Source: Natronosalvus hydrolyticus
Lineage (GTDB): Archaea; Halobacteriota; Halobacteria; Halobacteriales; Natrialbaceae
Length of the DNA: 64,000 bases
Direction of reading: 5' to 3'
Assembly: GCA_025517525.1 (NCBI GenBank)
Contig: JAOPJZ010000002.1
Location: 248,001 to 312,000 of the forward strand
Positions 16,373 through 25,122 of this stretch are shown one piece after another. Position 1 is the stretch's first letter; every line of letters begins with the position of its first letter. Both the position numbers and the translations under genes were made by a program. The notes beneath the pieces were generated by a model, which was not told the DNA's origin, did not search any database, and saw nothing but the letters and a program-made list of their open reading frames with translations.

Positions 16373-16828
16373 TTACGTCAGTTCCACGGTAACGCGGCCG
16401 TCGAAGTTGAGCAACACGTCCTGTGTCGTATCCCCGAAAACCACCTTTCCGGTCGGTGACCGTTTGCGTCCACTGATGAAGACGTGGTCACAGTCGTACT
16501 CGGTGGCCGTCTCGAGGATCGCCTCCGAACGGTCATCGTCGGAGACAGTTACGACCGACGTGTGGCTAACTTCCAGGTCGTCGAAAACATCTTCGGCAAG
16601 CGAATCAGCTGCCCTGGCGGCAGATTTACGAACGGTATCCTCGCTGTATTCGGTGTGTTCGATATCGGCAATTGCCTCGAGCGTTTCGAGATCCGATTCG
16701 ACGTCTTCGGTCGATAACAGTGCTAACAATATTAGTTCGGCATCGACGCCTGCGGCTAACTCACCCGCCTCGCGCAGTAGGGCGATTTCGGAATCTCCAT
16801 CGTCAACGACGATCAGTGCTCGTTCCAT
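16373..16828 (-). CDS. Universal stress protein (UspA family)
   Basis: 151 residues. It begins ERALIVVDDGDS, ends with the ATP-binding signature ISGRKRSPTGKVVFGDTTQDVLLN (G-x2-G-x(8-9)-G-S/T type) and a terminal beta strand RVTVEL. The fold is a nucleotide-binding dimer in the cytoplasm; its role is stress response or partner regulation. It is first of a likely two-gene unit with the AAC(3) gene. Confidence 0.88.
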   Translation of the reverse strand: MERALIVVDDGDSEIALLREAGELAAGVDAELILLALLSTEDVESDLETLEAIADIEHTEYSEDTVRKSAARAADSLAEDVFDDLEVSHTSVVTVSDDDRSEAILETATEYDCDHVFISGRKRSPTGKVVFGDTTQDVLLNFDGRVTVELT

Positions 16829-16943
16829 AGCGATTCCTTTCGGGTCGTATCTTATAAACGTTCAGTAACTCCCCGTAGCGTCATCACTAAAGTGGATATC
16901 TGCGTGGCGGCTTCGGGAAATTTTGGCGAATATTTAGGATGGG

Positions 16944-17708
16944 TTACGGAACGACCCGATCGAGGACCGCTTCCCAGACGTCGGGCAAGCGCTCCCACTC
17001 GAGAAACTCGAGCGGTGCCCAGTGTGGCGCACAGTCGGTTGCAAAGGCGAACGCGTGCCCGTTGCCGTGTTCGCCGACCACGAGGAGTGGGTCGTTTTCG
17101 ACGGCGGCCCAGACATCGGCTCCCGACTTCGCTTCGAGTCGATTGTACCCGAGTATCGAGGGCCATTCGTCTGGAATGGACGTCGGGCCACCCGTTCGCA
17201 ACGGTGCAATCCCTCCTGGGACTTCGATTCGGTCGTCGTGGGACGAAATGTGGACGGGAAGAACGTTTGACAGCGCGGTATGGGCGTAGCGTGCCTGCCC
17301 GCCCACCCCAGCGAAGCTCATGTAGCCGCCGATCATACCGACTGCGCCCCCGTCGTGAACGTACGACTCGAGCAGCCGACAGCGGTCCGCATCGGTTTCG
17401 CCAGCAGCGACGCGTGGGGTGATCTGGAGCGTGTCCGCACCGATATCACTGAGTATAACGAGGTCGTATACGTCGAGGGCCTCTCGAGTGCGAGGAAATG
17501 CCGTTTCGGCGACGTGACACGGCTGAAAGTCGACAGTGGCCCCTGCAATCTGGAGGGCGGCGATCAGGTGGTCGCCGGCCTCCTCGTAGGTCGAATCGGT
17601 GAGTACGTTCCGACCTTTAATCTCGAACGAGAGGGTCTGCCAGGACTCGCCAGCGAGCAATACCCGTGGGCCGTCGTTCCCGTCACTCTCTCGGTTTTCT
17701 GCGCCCAT
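16944..17708 (-). CDS. GATase1-like protein (putative glutamine amidotransferase, PF07090 type)
   Basis: 254 residues. Characteristic segments are RVLLAGESWQTLSFEIKG, STYEEAGDHLIAAL, YDLVILSDIGADTL, DGGAVGMIGGYMSFAGVGG and a HGNGHAFAFATDCAPHW end. This family keeps the class-I amidotransferase fold but not the usual nucleophile triad, so catalysis is uncertain; the related ThuA-like proteins act on sugars. The ATG at 17708 follows the dehydrogenase stop by 1 bp, so the RidA, dehydrogenase and GATase-like genes form one operon. A longer start at 17777 would overlap the dehydrogenase. Confidence 0.85.
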   Translation of the reverse strand: MGAENRESDGNDGPRVLLAGESWQTLSFEIKGRNVLTDSTYEEAGDHLIAALQIAGATVDFQPCHVAETAFPRTREALDVYDLVILSDIGADTLQITPRVAAGETDADRCRLLESYVHDGGAVGMIGGYMSFAGVGGQARYAHTALSNVLPVHISSHDDRIEVPGGIAPLRTGGPTSIPDEWPSILGYNRLEAKSGADVWAAVENDPLLVVGEHGNGHAFAFATDCAPHWAPLEFLEWERLPDVWEAVLDRVVP

Positions 17709-17709
17709 A

Positions 17710-18768
17710 CTACGGCCGCAGTACCGCTTTGACGACCCCGTCACGCCGTTCACGAACGGTATCCAGTGCTTCCTCATAGTCCTCGAGCGGGAACTCGTGG
17801 GTGACGACGCCGTCTATCGTCAGGTCACCGCGTCGGAAGAGTTCTATCACCTCTTCGACCGCGTGAGACGACGTCACACCGCCGACGATCTCGAGTTCTT
17901 TCGCGACGATGTGGTCAGGGTCTATCTCCTTTTTCTCACCAAACACGCCCGTTAGCACGATTTTCCCCTGCTTGGCCGCGCTCTGGAGACACGTTTCCAG
18001 CACGTCGCCCGCACCCGCGGCTTCGACGCAGACGTCGACGCCGTGACCATCGGTGAAGTCCATAATCGCCTCGACCGGATCTTCCTCGTAGACGTTGACC
18101 GTTCGTGTCGCGCCGAGTGCTTCACCGGCCTCGAGACGTTCGTCTCGCGTCCCAGTCAGGATGATGTCTTTCACCCCCTGGGCGCGGAGCAGTTGGACGC
18201 CGTAGAGGCCGAGCGATCCGGGGCCGAGGACGGCTGCCGTATCGGTAAAGGACGTCTGAATGCGCTGCATCGCGTGCAGGGTGCAACCGGCCGAATCGAT
18301 TTGGCTGGCCTGCACGTCGGACACGTCGTCGGGTAATGGCGTGAGCGTGTACGCAGGCCAGGCGGCGTACTTTCGGTAGCCGCCGTCGACCGTAAACCCG
18401 ATCTCTTGTAAGTCGTCACACTGGTAGTATCGCCCGTCTCGACAGGCGCCACAGGTTCCACAGTAAATGAAGCCGTGGAGTGCGACGCGTTGACCGACCT
18501 CGAGATCCTCGACGCCCTCGCCGAGTTCAACGACTTCGCCGGCAACCTCGTGACCGAGGACGACCGGAAGGTCCATCCACGGCGGCCCCTCGCCGCCGAT
18601 GAGACCGATATCGCTGCCACAGATACCGATCGCAGTCACCCGGACCAGTGCTTCACCAGGTGCGGGTTCCGGAATTTCCTGTTCCTCGGCCCATACCGAG
18701 CCCGTGCCGTCCGTGATGATGGCTTGCTGGGCCCCCTCATCGCGGTCGGCTGTAACGTCGGTACTCAT
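17710..18768 (-). CDS. Zinc-dependent alcohol/polyol dehydrogenase (MDR family)
   Basis: 352 residues. Catalytic zinc ligands: C50 in GICGSD, H73-E74 in LGHEVAGE. Structural zinc cysteines C103, C106, C109 and C117 in CGTCGACRDGRYYQC. The NAD(P) turn is LGPGSLGLYG. Similar to sorbitol, threonine or glycoside-related dehydrogenases that oxidise a secondary alcohol in the cytoplasm. The first four bases overlap the stop of the RidA gene (18765-18768) and its stop is 1 bp from the GATase-like start, so expression is coupled. The exact sugar or amino alcohol substrate is unknown. Confidence 0.92.
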   Translation of the reverse strand: MSTDVTADRDEGAQQAIITDGTGSVWAEEQEIPEPAPGEALVRVTAIGICGSDIGLIGGEGPPWMDLPVVLGHEVAGEVVELGEGVEDLEVGQRVALHGFIYCGTCGACRDGRYYQCDDLQEIGFTVDGGYRKYAAWPAYTLTPLPDDVSDVQASQIDSAGCTLHAMQRIQTSFTDTAAVLGPGSLGLYGVQLLRAQGVKDIILTGTRDERLEAGEALGATRTVNVYEEDPVEAIMDFTDGHGVDVCVEAAGAGDVLETCLQSAAKQGKIVLTGVFGEKKEIDPDHIVAKELEIVGGVTSSHAVEEVIELFRRGDLTIDGVVTHEFPLEDYEEALDTVRERRDGVVKAVLRP

Positions 18769-19139
18769 CGTGTCGCGATCACCTCTATCTCGACGCCGAT
18801 GTCGATGGGAAGTGCAGCGACTTCGACCGCGCTGCGGGCCGGGAACGGATCGCTCATATACTCTGCGTAGACTTCGTTGATAGCAGCGTAGTTCGCCATA
18901 TCCGTCACGAACACGGTTGCTTTGACGACATTTTCGAGCGAGCTATCGGCCGCCTCGAGGACGGCTTCGACGTTCTCGAGCGTTCTCGCGGTCTGTTCTT
19001 TGATGTCCTCGCTGACGATGTCGCCGGTCTGGGGATCTACCGGACCCTGTCCGGAGACGAATATTTGGTCGCCGTCGATCATTCCCTGCGAGTAGGGTCC
19101 GATCGCTGCTGGAGCGTTGTCGGTTTGAATCTCTTCCAT
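18765..19139 (-). CDS. RidA/YjgF-family imine deaminase
   Basis: 124 residues, standard length. Motifs: APAAIGPYSQGMIDGDQIFVSGQGPVD, the LENVEAVLEAADSSLENVVK helix, and FPARSAVEVAALP with the conserved substrate-binding arginine, then IEVIATR. RidA proteins hydrolyse reactive enamine/imine intermediates released by PLP enzymes such as threonine dehydratase, one of which is coded at 26211-27464. It is the first gene of the RidA, dehydrogenase and GATase-like operon. Confidence 0.93.
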   Translation of the reverse strand: MEEIQTDNAPAAIGPYSQGMIDGDQIFVSGQGPVDPQTGDIVSEDIKEQTARTLENVEAVLEAADSSLENVVKATVFVTDMANYAAINEVYAEYMSDPFPARSAVEVAALPIDIGVEIEVIATR

Positions 19140-19517
19140 AGTGGGTGTACGAGTTGGATTGTACGTCCCGGTGCATATGCTTTACCGTCGGTTTGTCACC
19201 CCATTATAACCGTGTGACACCTAATTTTCGGAATCTACAGAAAAGACGGGACGAGTGTCTCGGGCTCGTTCGGAAGCTCTCATTTTCCGTGACTGAGCGA
19301 AGCAAGCTTCGCGATGTCCGCGAAACCGATGGTTTCGCTTGATGACGAGAATCGGAGATTCTCGTACCAGTTGACTCTGAGCCGGTTCACCTGATTCGTG
19401 TTCATATCGGTTATTTATGGGTGCCTTCGGGGCGTGTTTTTTGCGGGCCCCCTCGAGTGTTGGACGGCCTGCGCCGAAGGGAGAAACGTTATGTTCCGGT
19501 CGAACGCACCATGTGGT
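19140..19517. other. Intergenic region holding a hairpin-rich mobile-element remnant
   Basis: No gene found. Most of the interval is the repeat remnant at 19234-19400 described separately. The remainder includes the short run-up to the PIG-L deacetylase start at 19518. Confidence 0.5.
19234..19400 (+). repeat. Mobile-element remnant with three consecutive hairpins, copy A
   Basis: Three perfect hairpins follow one another: arms GCGAAGC/GCTTCGC (19297-19312), GCGAAACC/GGTTTCGC (19320-19338) and ACGAGAATC/GATTCTCGT (19345-19365). The flanks TCTACAGAAAAGAC and TGATGACGAGAATCG recur at 63437-63555, where the first two hairpins are missing. Strings of palindromes like this are typical of IS200/IS605-related ends and of the haloarchaeal palindrome-associated elements derived from them. 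That assignment is an inference. Confidence 0.6.
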
Positions 19518-20216
19518 ATGCACGTCCTTGCCGTCGTTGCCCACCCTGATGATGCCGAAATATTCTGTGGCGGAACGCTTGCCAAACACGCTGCACGCGG
19601 AGATGACGTTACCATCGCGTACATGACTCGAGGCGAGTTCGGCGGGTTCGACACCACTGAAGCCGAACTCGCCGCGACACGCGAGGAAGAAGCCCGCAAT
19701 GCAGCGGCAGTGCTCGGTGCCGACGTCACGTTTCTGGATTTCCAAGACGGACGAATCGTTTACACGCTCGAGAACCGTCTCAAACTGGTTGACTGCATCC
19801 GCGAGCACGCGCCCGATATCATCCTCACTCACTTCGCCGACGACATGCACCCCGACCATCGGGAAACGTCGCGATTGGTGACCGACGCGTACTACATGGT
19901 TTCGCTGCCGTTGCTCGAGCGCGAACATCCGCCGTGTGACCCGACGAACGTGTACTACTTCGGAAAACCGACGTCGTCGTTCGAACCGACGGTGATCGTC
20001 GACGTGACAGACCACGAAGAGACGAAAGAACAAGCTGCCCTGGAACACGAGTCACAGGTCGCGTGGCTCGAGGAACACGGTGGTATCGACGCTGAATTTT
20101 CGGATTTCGTCGAAAGCATGCGAGCGACCGCACACGCACTCGGCCGACAGGCCGGGGCGACGTACGCTGAAGGGTTTACCAGGTTGCACGACACGTCTGT
20201 CGACTATCTCGAGTGA
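19518..20216 (+). CDS. PIG-L/LmbE-family deacetylase
   Basis: 232 residues from the ATG at 19518. Zinc-site motifs are AHPDDAEIFCGG (H9, D11, D12) and MHPDHRETSR, the hallmarks of the family; YYFGKP and a terminal VEAFxxLH-like segment also fit. These enzymes remove N-acetyl groups from sugars such as GlcNAc derivatives, in the cytoplasm. The start is where the family begins; the in-frame start at 19398 would add 40 residues made of the upstream repeat remnant. Single gene; it may act on aminosugars with the other carbohydrate enzymes here. Confidence 0.92.
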   Translation: MHVLAVVAHPDDAEIFCGGTLAKHAARGDDVTIAYMTRGEFGGFDTTEAELAATREEEARNAAAVLGADVTFLDFQDGRIVYTLENRLKLVDCIREHAPDIILTHFADDMHPDHRETSRLVTDAYYMVSLPLLEREHPPCDPTNVYYFGKPTSSFEPTVIVDVTDHEETKEQAALEHESQVAWLEEHGGIDAEFSDFVESMRATAHALGRQAGATYAEGFTRLHDTSVDYLE

Positions 20217-20336
20217 ATCCCTAACGGGACGAAACCATCCACGGACCGGTTTCGTAGACCTGTATCACGGGAAGGAGAACCGATTGGGGGCTGATTGTTG
20301 GTGCCCGTGTCTGCGCCAATCGTCATTACCCGAACA

Positions 20337-20344
20337 TTTATATT
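20337..20344 (+). promoter_or_regulatory. TATA box of the lipoprotein gene
   Basis: TTTATATT lies 33-40 bp before the ATG at 20377. The earlier ATG at 20350 would lie upstream of the expected transcript start. Confidence 0.5.
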
Positions 20345-20376
20345 AGCCAATGAAATACGATGACCCAGTAATAAAA

Positions 20377-21207
20377 ATGACACGTCCAGTACAGATGTTT
20401 GCAATACTGGTGGTCATCGTTCTTCTTAGCGGGTGTGGCGGTCTCGTCGGGTCGGGAGACGACGCTGACAGGGACCCATACGGTGTCGATGCTCCAACAC
20501 CGGTGGAGTCTGAAAACAGTCTGCCTAGCATCACCGAGGAGACGGTAACGGACCGGTATCAGGTTCGGCAGGCGTACGTTGACTTCCTCGCAAACTACTC
20601 GTACACGCTCGAGCACACGAGAACGGAGACGCATCCGAACGGAACCATCGCCCAAGAATACGCGTTTAACGCGACCGCTGAAGCGGATGGTCACGCGATT
20701 GCAGATACTACGAATATGAATGTGTGGGCAAACGAAACAACAATATTCACTCGGATTGGCGGAGCGGTGGACGAAAACTCGACGTACGGGCCCCAGTACT
20801 ACAGTCAGCAACGGACGAAATACCATTTTACGGAACATCGAGTGCTGGAGCAGGGACTCATGGAGATGGAAAACATCACCGTCACGGCCACAACCGATGA
20901 TGGCGTAACCCGGTACATCCTCGAGTCAAACGAAACACCACAGTATGGGTACGAAAATGGCTCGCTACGGCTAGTTATCACGGAGCACGGCTACCTGGAA
21001 TCCTATCGCTTCGAATACGAAAAAATAGATGGAACGACAGTTACCACCGAAATGTCGGTCGTTCTCGTTGACGATCCAGCGCTCCCTGATGACCCGCCAG
21101 CGTGGGTCGAATCGGCGAAAGAGTCACTTGAGCATCGAACGACGCCGTCACGTATCGACATCGACGACGAACCTGTTGATCACGCCCCGGTAGACGCTCG
21201 CGAGTGA
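20377..21207 (+). CDS. Secreted lipoprotein of unknown function
   Basis: 276 residues. The N-terminus is a Sec-type lipoprotein signal with a hydrophobic run FAILVVIVLLSG and the lipobox cysteine at C20 in LSGCGG. The mature part is acidic, rich in Asn-X-Thr sequons (NYS, NGT, NAT, NET, NIT) and beta-strand-like, with YGPQYYSQQRTKYHFTEH. This pattern occurs in haloarchaeal surface lipoproteins of unknown role. It should sit on the outer face of the membrane. It is followed 102 bp later by the flippase gene on the same strand. Confidence 0.75.
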   Translation: MTRPVQMFAILVVIVLLSGCGGLVGSGDDADRDPYGVDAPTPVESENSLPSITEETVTDRYQVRQAYVDFLANYSYTLEHTRTETHPNGTIAQEYAFNATAEADGHAIADTTNMNVWANETTIFTRIGGAVDENSTYGPQYYSQQRTKYHFTEHRVLEQGLMEMENITVTATTDDGVTRYILESNETPQYGYENGSLRLVITEHGYLESYRFEYEKIDGTTVTTEMSVVLVDDPALPDDPPAWVESAKESLEHRTTPSRIDIDDEPVDHAPVDARE

Positions 21208-21271
21208 GCGTCTCGCACAAATCGTTTTCTCCAGCAGATACAGCAGCCATTCTCGGAGACGGAAGTACGAA

Positions 21272-21278
21272 TCTATAT
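21272..21278 (+). promoter_or_regulatory. TATA-like box of the flippase gene
   Basis: TCTATAT lies 31-38 bp before the ATG at 21310, favouring that start over the ATG at 21277. Confidence 0.4.
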
Positions 21279-21309
21279 GAGTCTCCCACAGAATCGGGAA
21301 CATACTTCG

Positions 21310-22818
21310 ATGGAAACGGAAAAAGCGGCTAGCACAACCGACGTGACAGTCGGGTCGCTACAGTCGATCTCGAGAGGTGCCTCGCTCTTCATCGTCGGGA
21401 AAATCGTCCTCGACATGCTCGAGTTACTGCTCAACTTCGTTCTGACCCGAGCACTCGGGACGAGTCTGTACGGTGTGTACGCCTACGCACAGACGCTCGT
21501 CGTCATCGCGCTCGTCTTTACGAACCTGGGTTCGACGGCGGCGTTGCTCAAGTTCGTCCCGCAGTACGAAGACGATCCATCGAAACAGCAATTTATGGTG
21601 GGTCTGGCGTACGCAACGTCCCTGATCGCGAGCGCCGCCATTGCTGGCCTGCTGTTTCTGTTTGCGCCGGTCGTCACCCGATACACACTGGGGGACCCGT
21701 TGCTCACTGACGTGCTCAGATTATTTGCCTTCCTGCTCGTGTTCGACACGATGGCGGCCGTCGTCACCGGGACGTTTCGCAGCCTCGAGCGCCTCGAGTA
21801 CTCTGTCTTCGTCAATCAGTTCGTGAAACCGGTGGTACGGCTTCTCGCCGTCGGTCTCGCGCTGGTGCTCGGGCTCTCATTTTACGGGCTGATGGCCTCG
21901 CTCGTATTTGCGAGCGTCATCGTGGTCGCCGTCGCCGCGTATTTTTTCCTGACGCGGTTCGCCCTCACACCGTCGTTACGGCGTTCGGAAACCGACACGG
22001 GTGACGTCTTCGAGTATTACAATCTCTCGGTGCCGCTCGTGTTGAAAGACGCCGGTGGCATTCTCCGCAGTCGTGTGGACGTGTTGATGGTTGGCTTTTT
22101 CCTCTCTTCGACGGCCGTGGGCATCTACAACGTGACGCTCTTGCTTGCAGCGCTGTTGGCCCTCCCACTCGCCGGCGTGAATCAGTTATTTCCGCCCGTT
22201 GCCTCGCGTCTTCACTCGAACGGTGACCGCGAGAATCTGAACACCATCTTTAGCGTGGTCACTCGCTGGGCGTTCACCGTTTCGTTATACCTCGCGCTGG
22301 TGGCCGTCCTCTACAGCAGGGAGATGCTGGGGCTTTTCGGCGAGGAGTTCACGGCGGGGGCCGCGGTGTTGGCCTTCTTCGTCGTCAGCCAGATACTCAA
22401 CAATGCCGTCGGCCCCAGTGGCTACCTGTTGATGATCTCCGATCACCAGTACGTACTGCTGGTGAACCAGTGGGTCTTTGGCGTGTTGAACGTCGCGCTC
22501 AACTACTACTTCATCCTCGAGTTCGGCCTGGTTGGTGCCGCGTTTGCCACAGCGACGGTCAGCGCGCTCAATAACATCGCCCGTCTGGTCGAAATCTGGT
22601 ATCTCGAGGGGCTGTTCCCGTACACTCGAGCATATCTCAAACCAATTGTTGCCGGGATTGGGACCGCCGCGGCAATGTACGGAGTTGGCTTCTATTTCTC
22701 TGGGACTACGGTGGTCGTCCTTGGGGGAGTGGGTGGCCTGGTAACCTACGTCGCGTTGCTCTACGTCCTCGGCGTGGAGCGGGAAGACCGGGCGTTTCTG
22801 GCTGCCTCGACAACATAA
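21310..22818 (+). CDS. Oligosaccharide flippase (Wzx/MATE-like MOP superfamily)
   Basis: 502 residues with about 12-14 hydrophobic segments over the whole length. Typical polysaccharide-export features are LTRALGTSLYGVYAYAQTLV near the first two segments, LLKFVPQYEDDPSKQ, VDVLMVGFFLSSTAVGIYNV, LFPPVASRLHSNGDRENL and NYYFILEFGLVGAAFATA. The family flips lipid-linked glycans across the cytoplasmic membrane. The start at 21310 is favoured by a TATA-like box. No glycosyltransferase genes are next to it, so the glycan (S-layer, exopolysaccharide) cannot be named. Confidence 0.9.
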   Translation: METEKAASTTDVTVGSLQSISRGASLFIVGKIVLDMLELLLNFVLTRALGTSLYGVYAYAQTLVVIALVFTNLGSTAALLKFVPQYEDDPSKQQFMVGLAYATSLIASAAIAGLLFLFAPVVTRYTLGDPLLTDVLRLFAFLLVFDTMAAVVTGTFRSLERLEYSVFVNQFVKPVVRLLAVGLALVLGLSFYGLMASLVFASVIVVAVAAYFFLTRFALTPSLRRSETDTGDVFEYYNLSVPLVLKDAGGILRSRVDVLMVGFFLSSTAVGIYNVTLLLAALLALPLAGVNQLFPPVASRLHSNGDRENLNTIFSVVTRWAFTVSLYLALVAVLYSREMLGLFGEEFTAGAAVLAFFVVSQILNNAVGPSGYLLMISDHQYVLLVNQWVFGVLNVALNYYFILEFGLVGAAFATATVSALNNIARLVEIWYLEGLFPYTRAYLKPIVAGIGTAAAMYGVGFYFSGTTVVVLGGVGGLVTYVALLYVLGVEREDRAFLAASTT

Positions 22819-22983
22819 CTATTGTTTGAATAGTAATTGACTAGTAATCCACTACCAATTTGTGCTACGCAGTAGTTGACACGCTCGGTTCGTGTCTCAC
22901 TGTGATGGTCCCGTTTGTACGTGGATCTTTGAACTAACCGCGCGGTCGGCACAGTTTTTACCCCGTCGATCAATGTGTGGTGT

Positions 22984-23961
22984 ATGGTCAATATTGGCAT
23001 CGTGGGCAGTGGTTTCATGGCCGAGACCCACACCAACGCATACAACAGTATCGACGGGGCGAACATCGTCGCGGTCGCTTCCCCGAACACCGCAGATGAG
23101 TTCATCGAGGAACACCAACTCGAGGCGGATTCCTTTCGAACAGCAGACGAACTACTCGAGGACGCTACTGTCGACGTGATCGACGTCTGTTCACCAACAC
23201 CCACCCATCGGCCGGTAGTCGAAACGGCTGCTGCGGCCGGCATTGACGTGTTCTGTGAGAAACCGGTCGCTGGGTCGCTCGAGGACGCACAGGCGATCGC
23301 CGACGCGGCTGCGGACGCAGATATCGCAGTTATGGTGGGTCACGTGCTTCGATTTTTCCCGCAGTACGCACAGGCCCGTGACGTCGTCGAAGACGGCGGT
23401 ATCGGGAATCTTGGCGTCGCACGGGCCCGCCGACTTTCGGCGTTCCCAGATTGGGGCCACGGCAACTGGTACGCCGACCGGGACCAGAGCGGTGGCGTCT
23501 TACTCGATCTGGCGATTCACGACCTGGACTTCCTCCGCTGGGTGGGTGGGGACGTCGAACGGGTGTTTGCGCGCCGTACGCGCTGGGACGAGGGCGAGCA
23601 CGGGCACGTCACCCTTCGATTCGCCGACGGAGCCGTCGGCTACGTCGAGGCGTCCTGGGGACTGCCAGCAGGGCAGGAACTCACCCATTCGTTCGAACTC
23701 GCCGGGGACGACGGCTTGCTCGAATTCGACGGTGAACAGCCTGCAATGACGACTTCGACAGAACAGGGAACGACTCATTCCAGCCCGCTCTCGGCTGGCG
23801 GGTACCAGCGTCAACTCGAAGCCTTTCTCGAAAGCATCCAAGCAGGCAGGGAGCCACCTGTGACCGTCGAGGACGGCATCGAGACGCTTCGACTCTCGGT
23901 GGCGGCAAACCGATCGGCTGCAGAAGGACGTCCAGTTGCGCTCGAGGAGGTGAAAGCATGA
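22984..23961 (+). CDS. Gfo/Idh/MocA-family oxidoreductase, first of a pair
   Basis: 325 residues. The NAD(P) fold opens MVNIGIVGSGFMAETH, with the family's VFCEKPVAGSLEDA segment (catalytic lysine in EKP) and the C-terminal GGVLLDLAIHDLDFLRWVGG histidine/aspartate region. These cytoplasmic enzymes oxidise or reduce hydroxyls of sugars, inositols or glycosides. The ATG at 22984 lies just before the Rossmann strand. Its stop overlaps the ATG of the next Gfo/Idh gene by 4 bp (23958-23961), so both are made together, which suggests consecutive or heteromeric action on a sugar. Confidence 0.93.
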   Translation: MVNIGIVGSGFMAETHTNAYNSIDGANIVAVASPNTADEFIEEHQLEADSFRTADELLEDATVDVIDVCSPTPTHRPVVETAAAAGIDVFCEKPVAGSLEDAQAIADAAADADIAVMVGHVLRFFPQYAQARDVVEDGGIGNLGVARARRLSAFPDWGHGNWYADRDQSGGVLLDLAIHDLDFLRWVGGDVERVFARRTRWDEGEHGHVTLRFADGAVGYVEASWGLPAGQELTHSFELAGDDGLLEFDGEQPAMTTSTEQGTTHSSPLSAGGYQRQLEAFLESIQAGREPPVTVEDGIETLRLSVAANRSAAEGRPVALEEVKA

Positions 23962-24980
23962 CCATAAGCGGGAAAGAAGCGAACGCAGGGTCCGATACCG
24001 TGCGAATCGGTCTGCTGTCCACCGCCCACCTCCACGCCGGTGCGTATGCTGGGCAGTTAGCTGCTCTCGAGGGAGCCACGCTGGTTGGCGTCGCAGACGA
24101 GGACGACAATCAGGGCCGCGAGTTCGCTGCAGACCACGACGTCGACTTTCTCGACGCCGATTCACTGCTCGAGAGGGCCGACGGCGTAATCATCTGTTCG
24201 ACGAACGTCGACCATCACGGGTGGGCAACACGTGCCGCCGAAGCCGGCGTGGACGTCCTCTCGGAGAAGCCACTCGCATCCGACCCGGATGTGGCTCGAG
24301 AGATCGTCGATACCTGTACGGAAGCCGGGGTACATCTGGGCGTCGCCATGCCGCTCCGATTCAGCCTACCGGTGCTCGAGGCGAAAGACGCCCTCGAGAA
24401 CGGAACCATCGGTAATCTGCAGATGATTAGCGGGACGAACCGTGGGAAGATGCCGGGTAGCTGGTTCGTCGACCCCGAGGCGTCCGGCGGCGGCGCGGTG
24501 ATGGACCACACGGTTCACATCGTCGATCTGGTTCACTGGCTCACGGGTGAACGCGTCTCGGAGGTCTATGCCGAAGTCGGGACGCACTTCCACGATCTCG
24601 AGGTTGAGGACGTCAATCTCCTCTCGATGACGCTCACCGACGGCACCCAGTTTTCGCTGGATGGCTCCTGGAGCCGTCCCGACAGTTGGGACTTCTGGGG
24701 CGATGCGACGGTCAGCCTCGTTGGCACGGATGCAACTGTCGACGTCGAGTGCTTCGCTCAAAAGACCAAATTCACCGAGGATGGTGGAGACGGTTCCGGC
24801 GTTCAGTCCCTGTACTGGGGGGACGACCCCAACGGTGGACTCGTTGCGGATTTCGTCGACTCGATTCGGAACGACCACCAGCCGAAAATCACCGGCTCAG
24901 AGGGCGTAGAGGCCGTCGCTGTCGTCGAGGCCGCCTACGAGTCGGCCGAACGCGGAGAGCCGGTGGACGTCTCGTACTGA
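23958..24980 (+). CDS. Gfo/Idh/MocA-family oxidoreductase, second of a pair
   Basis: 340 residues. A short leader precedes the Rossmann fold VRIGLLSTAHLHAGAYAGQL; here the usual GxGxxG is altered to LSTAHLHA, as in some members using a non-standard turn. The LSEKPLASDPDVAREI segment keeps the catalytic lysine, and GGGAVMDHTVHIVDLVHWLTG gives the histidine region. It overlaps the previous gene by 4 bp. It probably acts on the same carbohydrate substrate; cofactor binding could be non-standard. Confidence 0.9.
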   Translation: MTISGKEANAGSDTVRIGLLSTAHLHAGAYAGQLAALEGATLVGVADEDDNQGREFAADHDVDFLDADSLLERADGVIICSTNVDHHGWATRAAEAGVDVLSEKPLASDPDVAREIVDTCTEAGVHLGVAMPLRFSLPVLEAKDALENGTIGNLQMISGTNRGKMPGSWFVDPEASGGGAVMDHTVHIVDLVHWLTGERVSEVYAEVGTHFHDLEVEDVNLLSMTLTDGTQFSLDGSWSRPDSWDFWGDATVSLVGTDATVDVECFAQKTKFTEDGGDGSGVQSLYWGDDPNGGLVADFVDSIRNDHQPKITGSEGVEAVAVVEAAYESAERGEPVDVSY

Positions 24981-25122
24981 ATGGGATCGAGGCGCTTATA
25001 TTCCTCGTCGATCACGGCTCGCTGTACAATCGACATCCTGCTCGTTTCCCTCATCTGTACCGTGCCTGACCGTCTTTAATGTATAGCGGAACTGGTTGTA
25101 GGCTGTGAATATAGGAGCGCGT

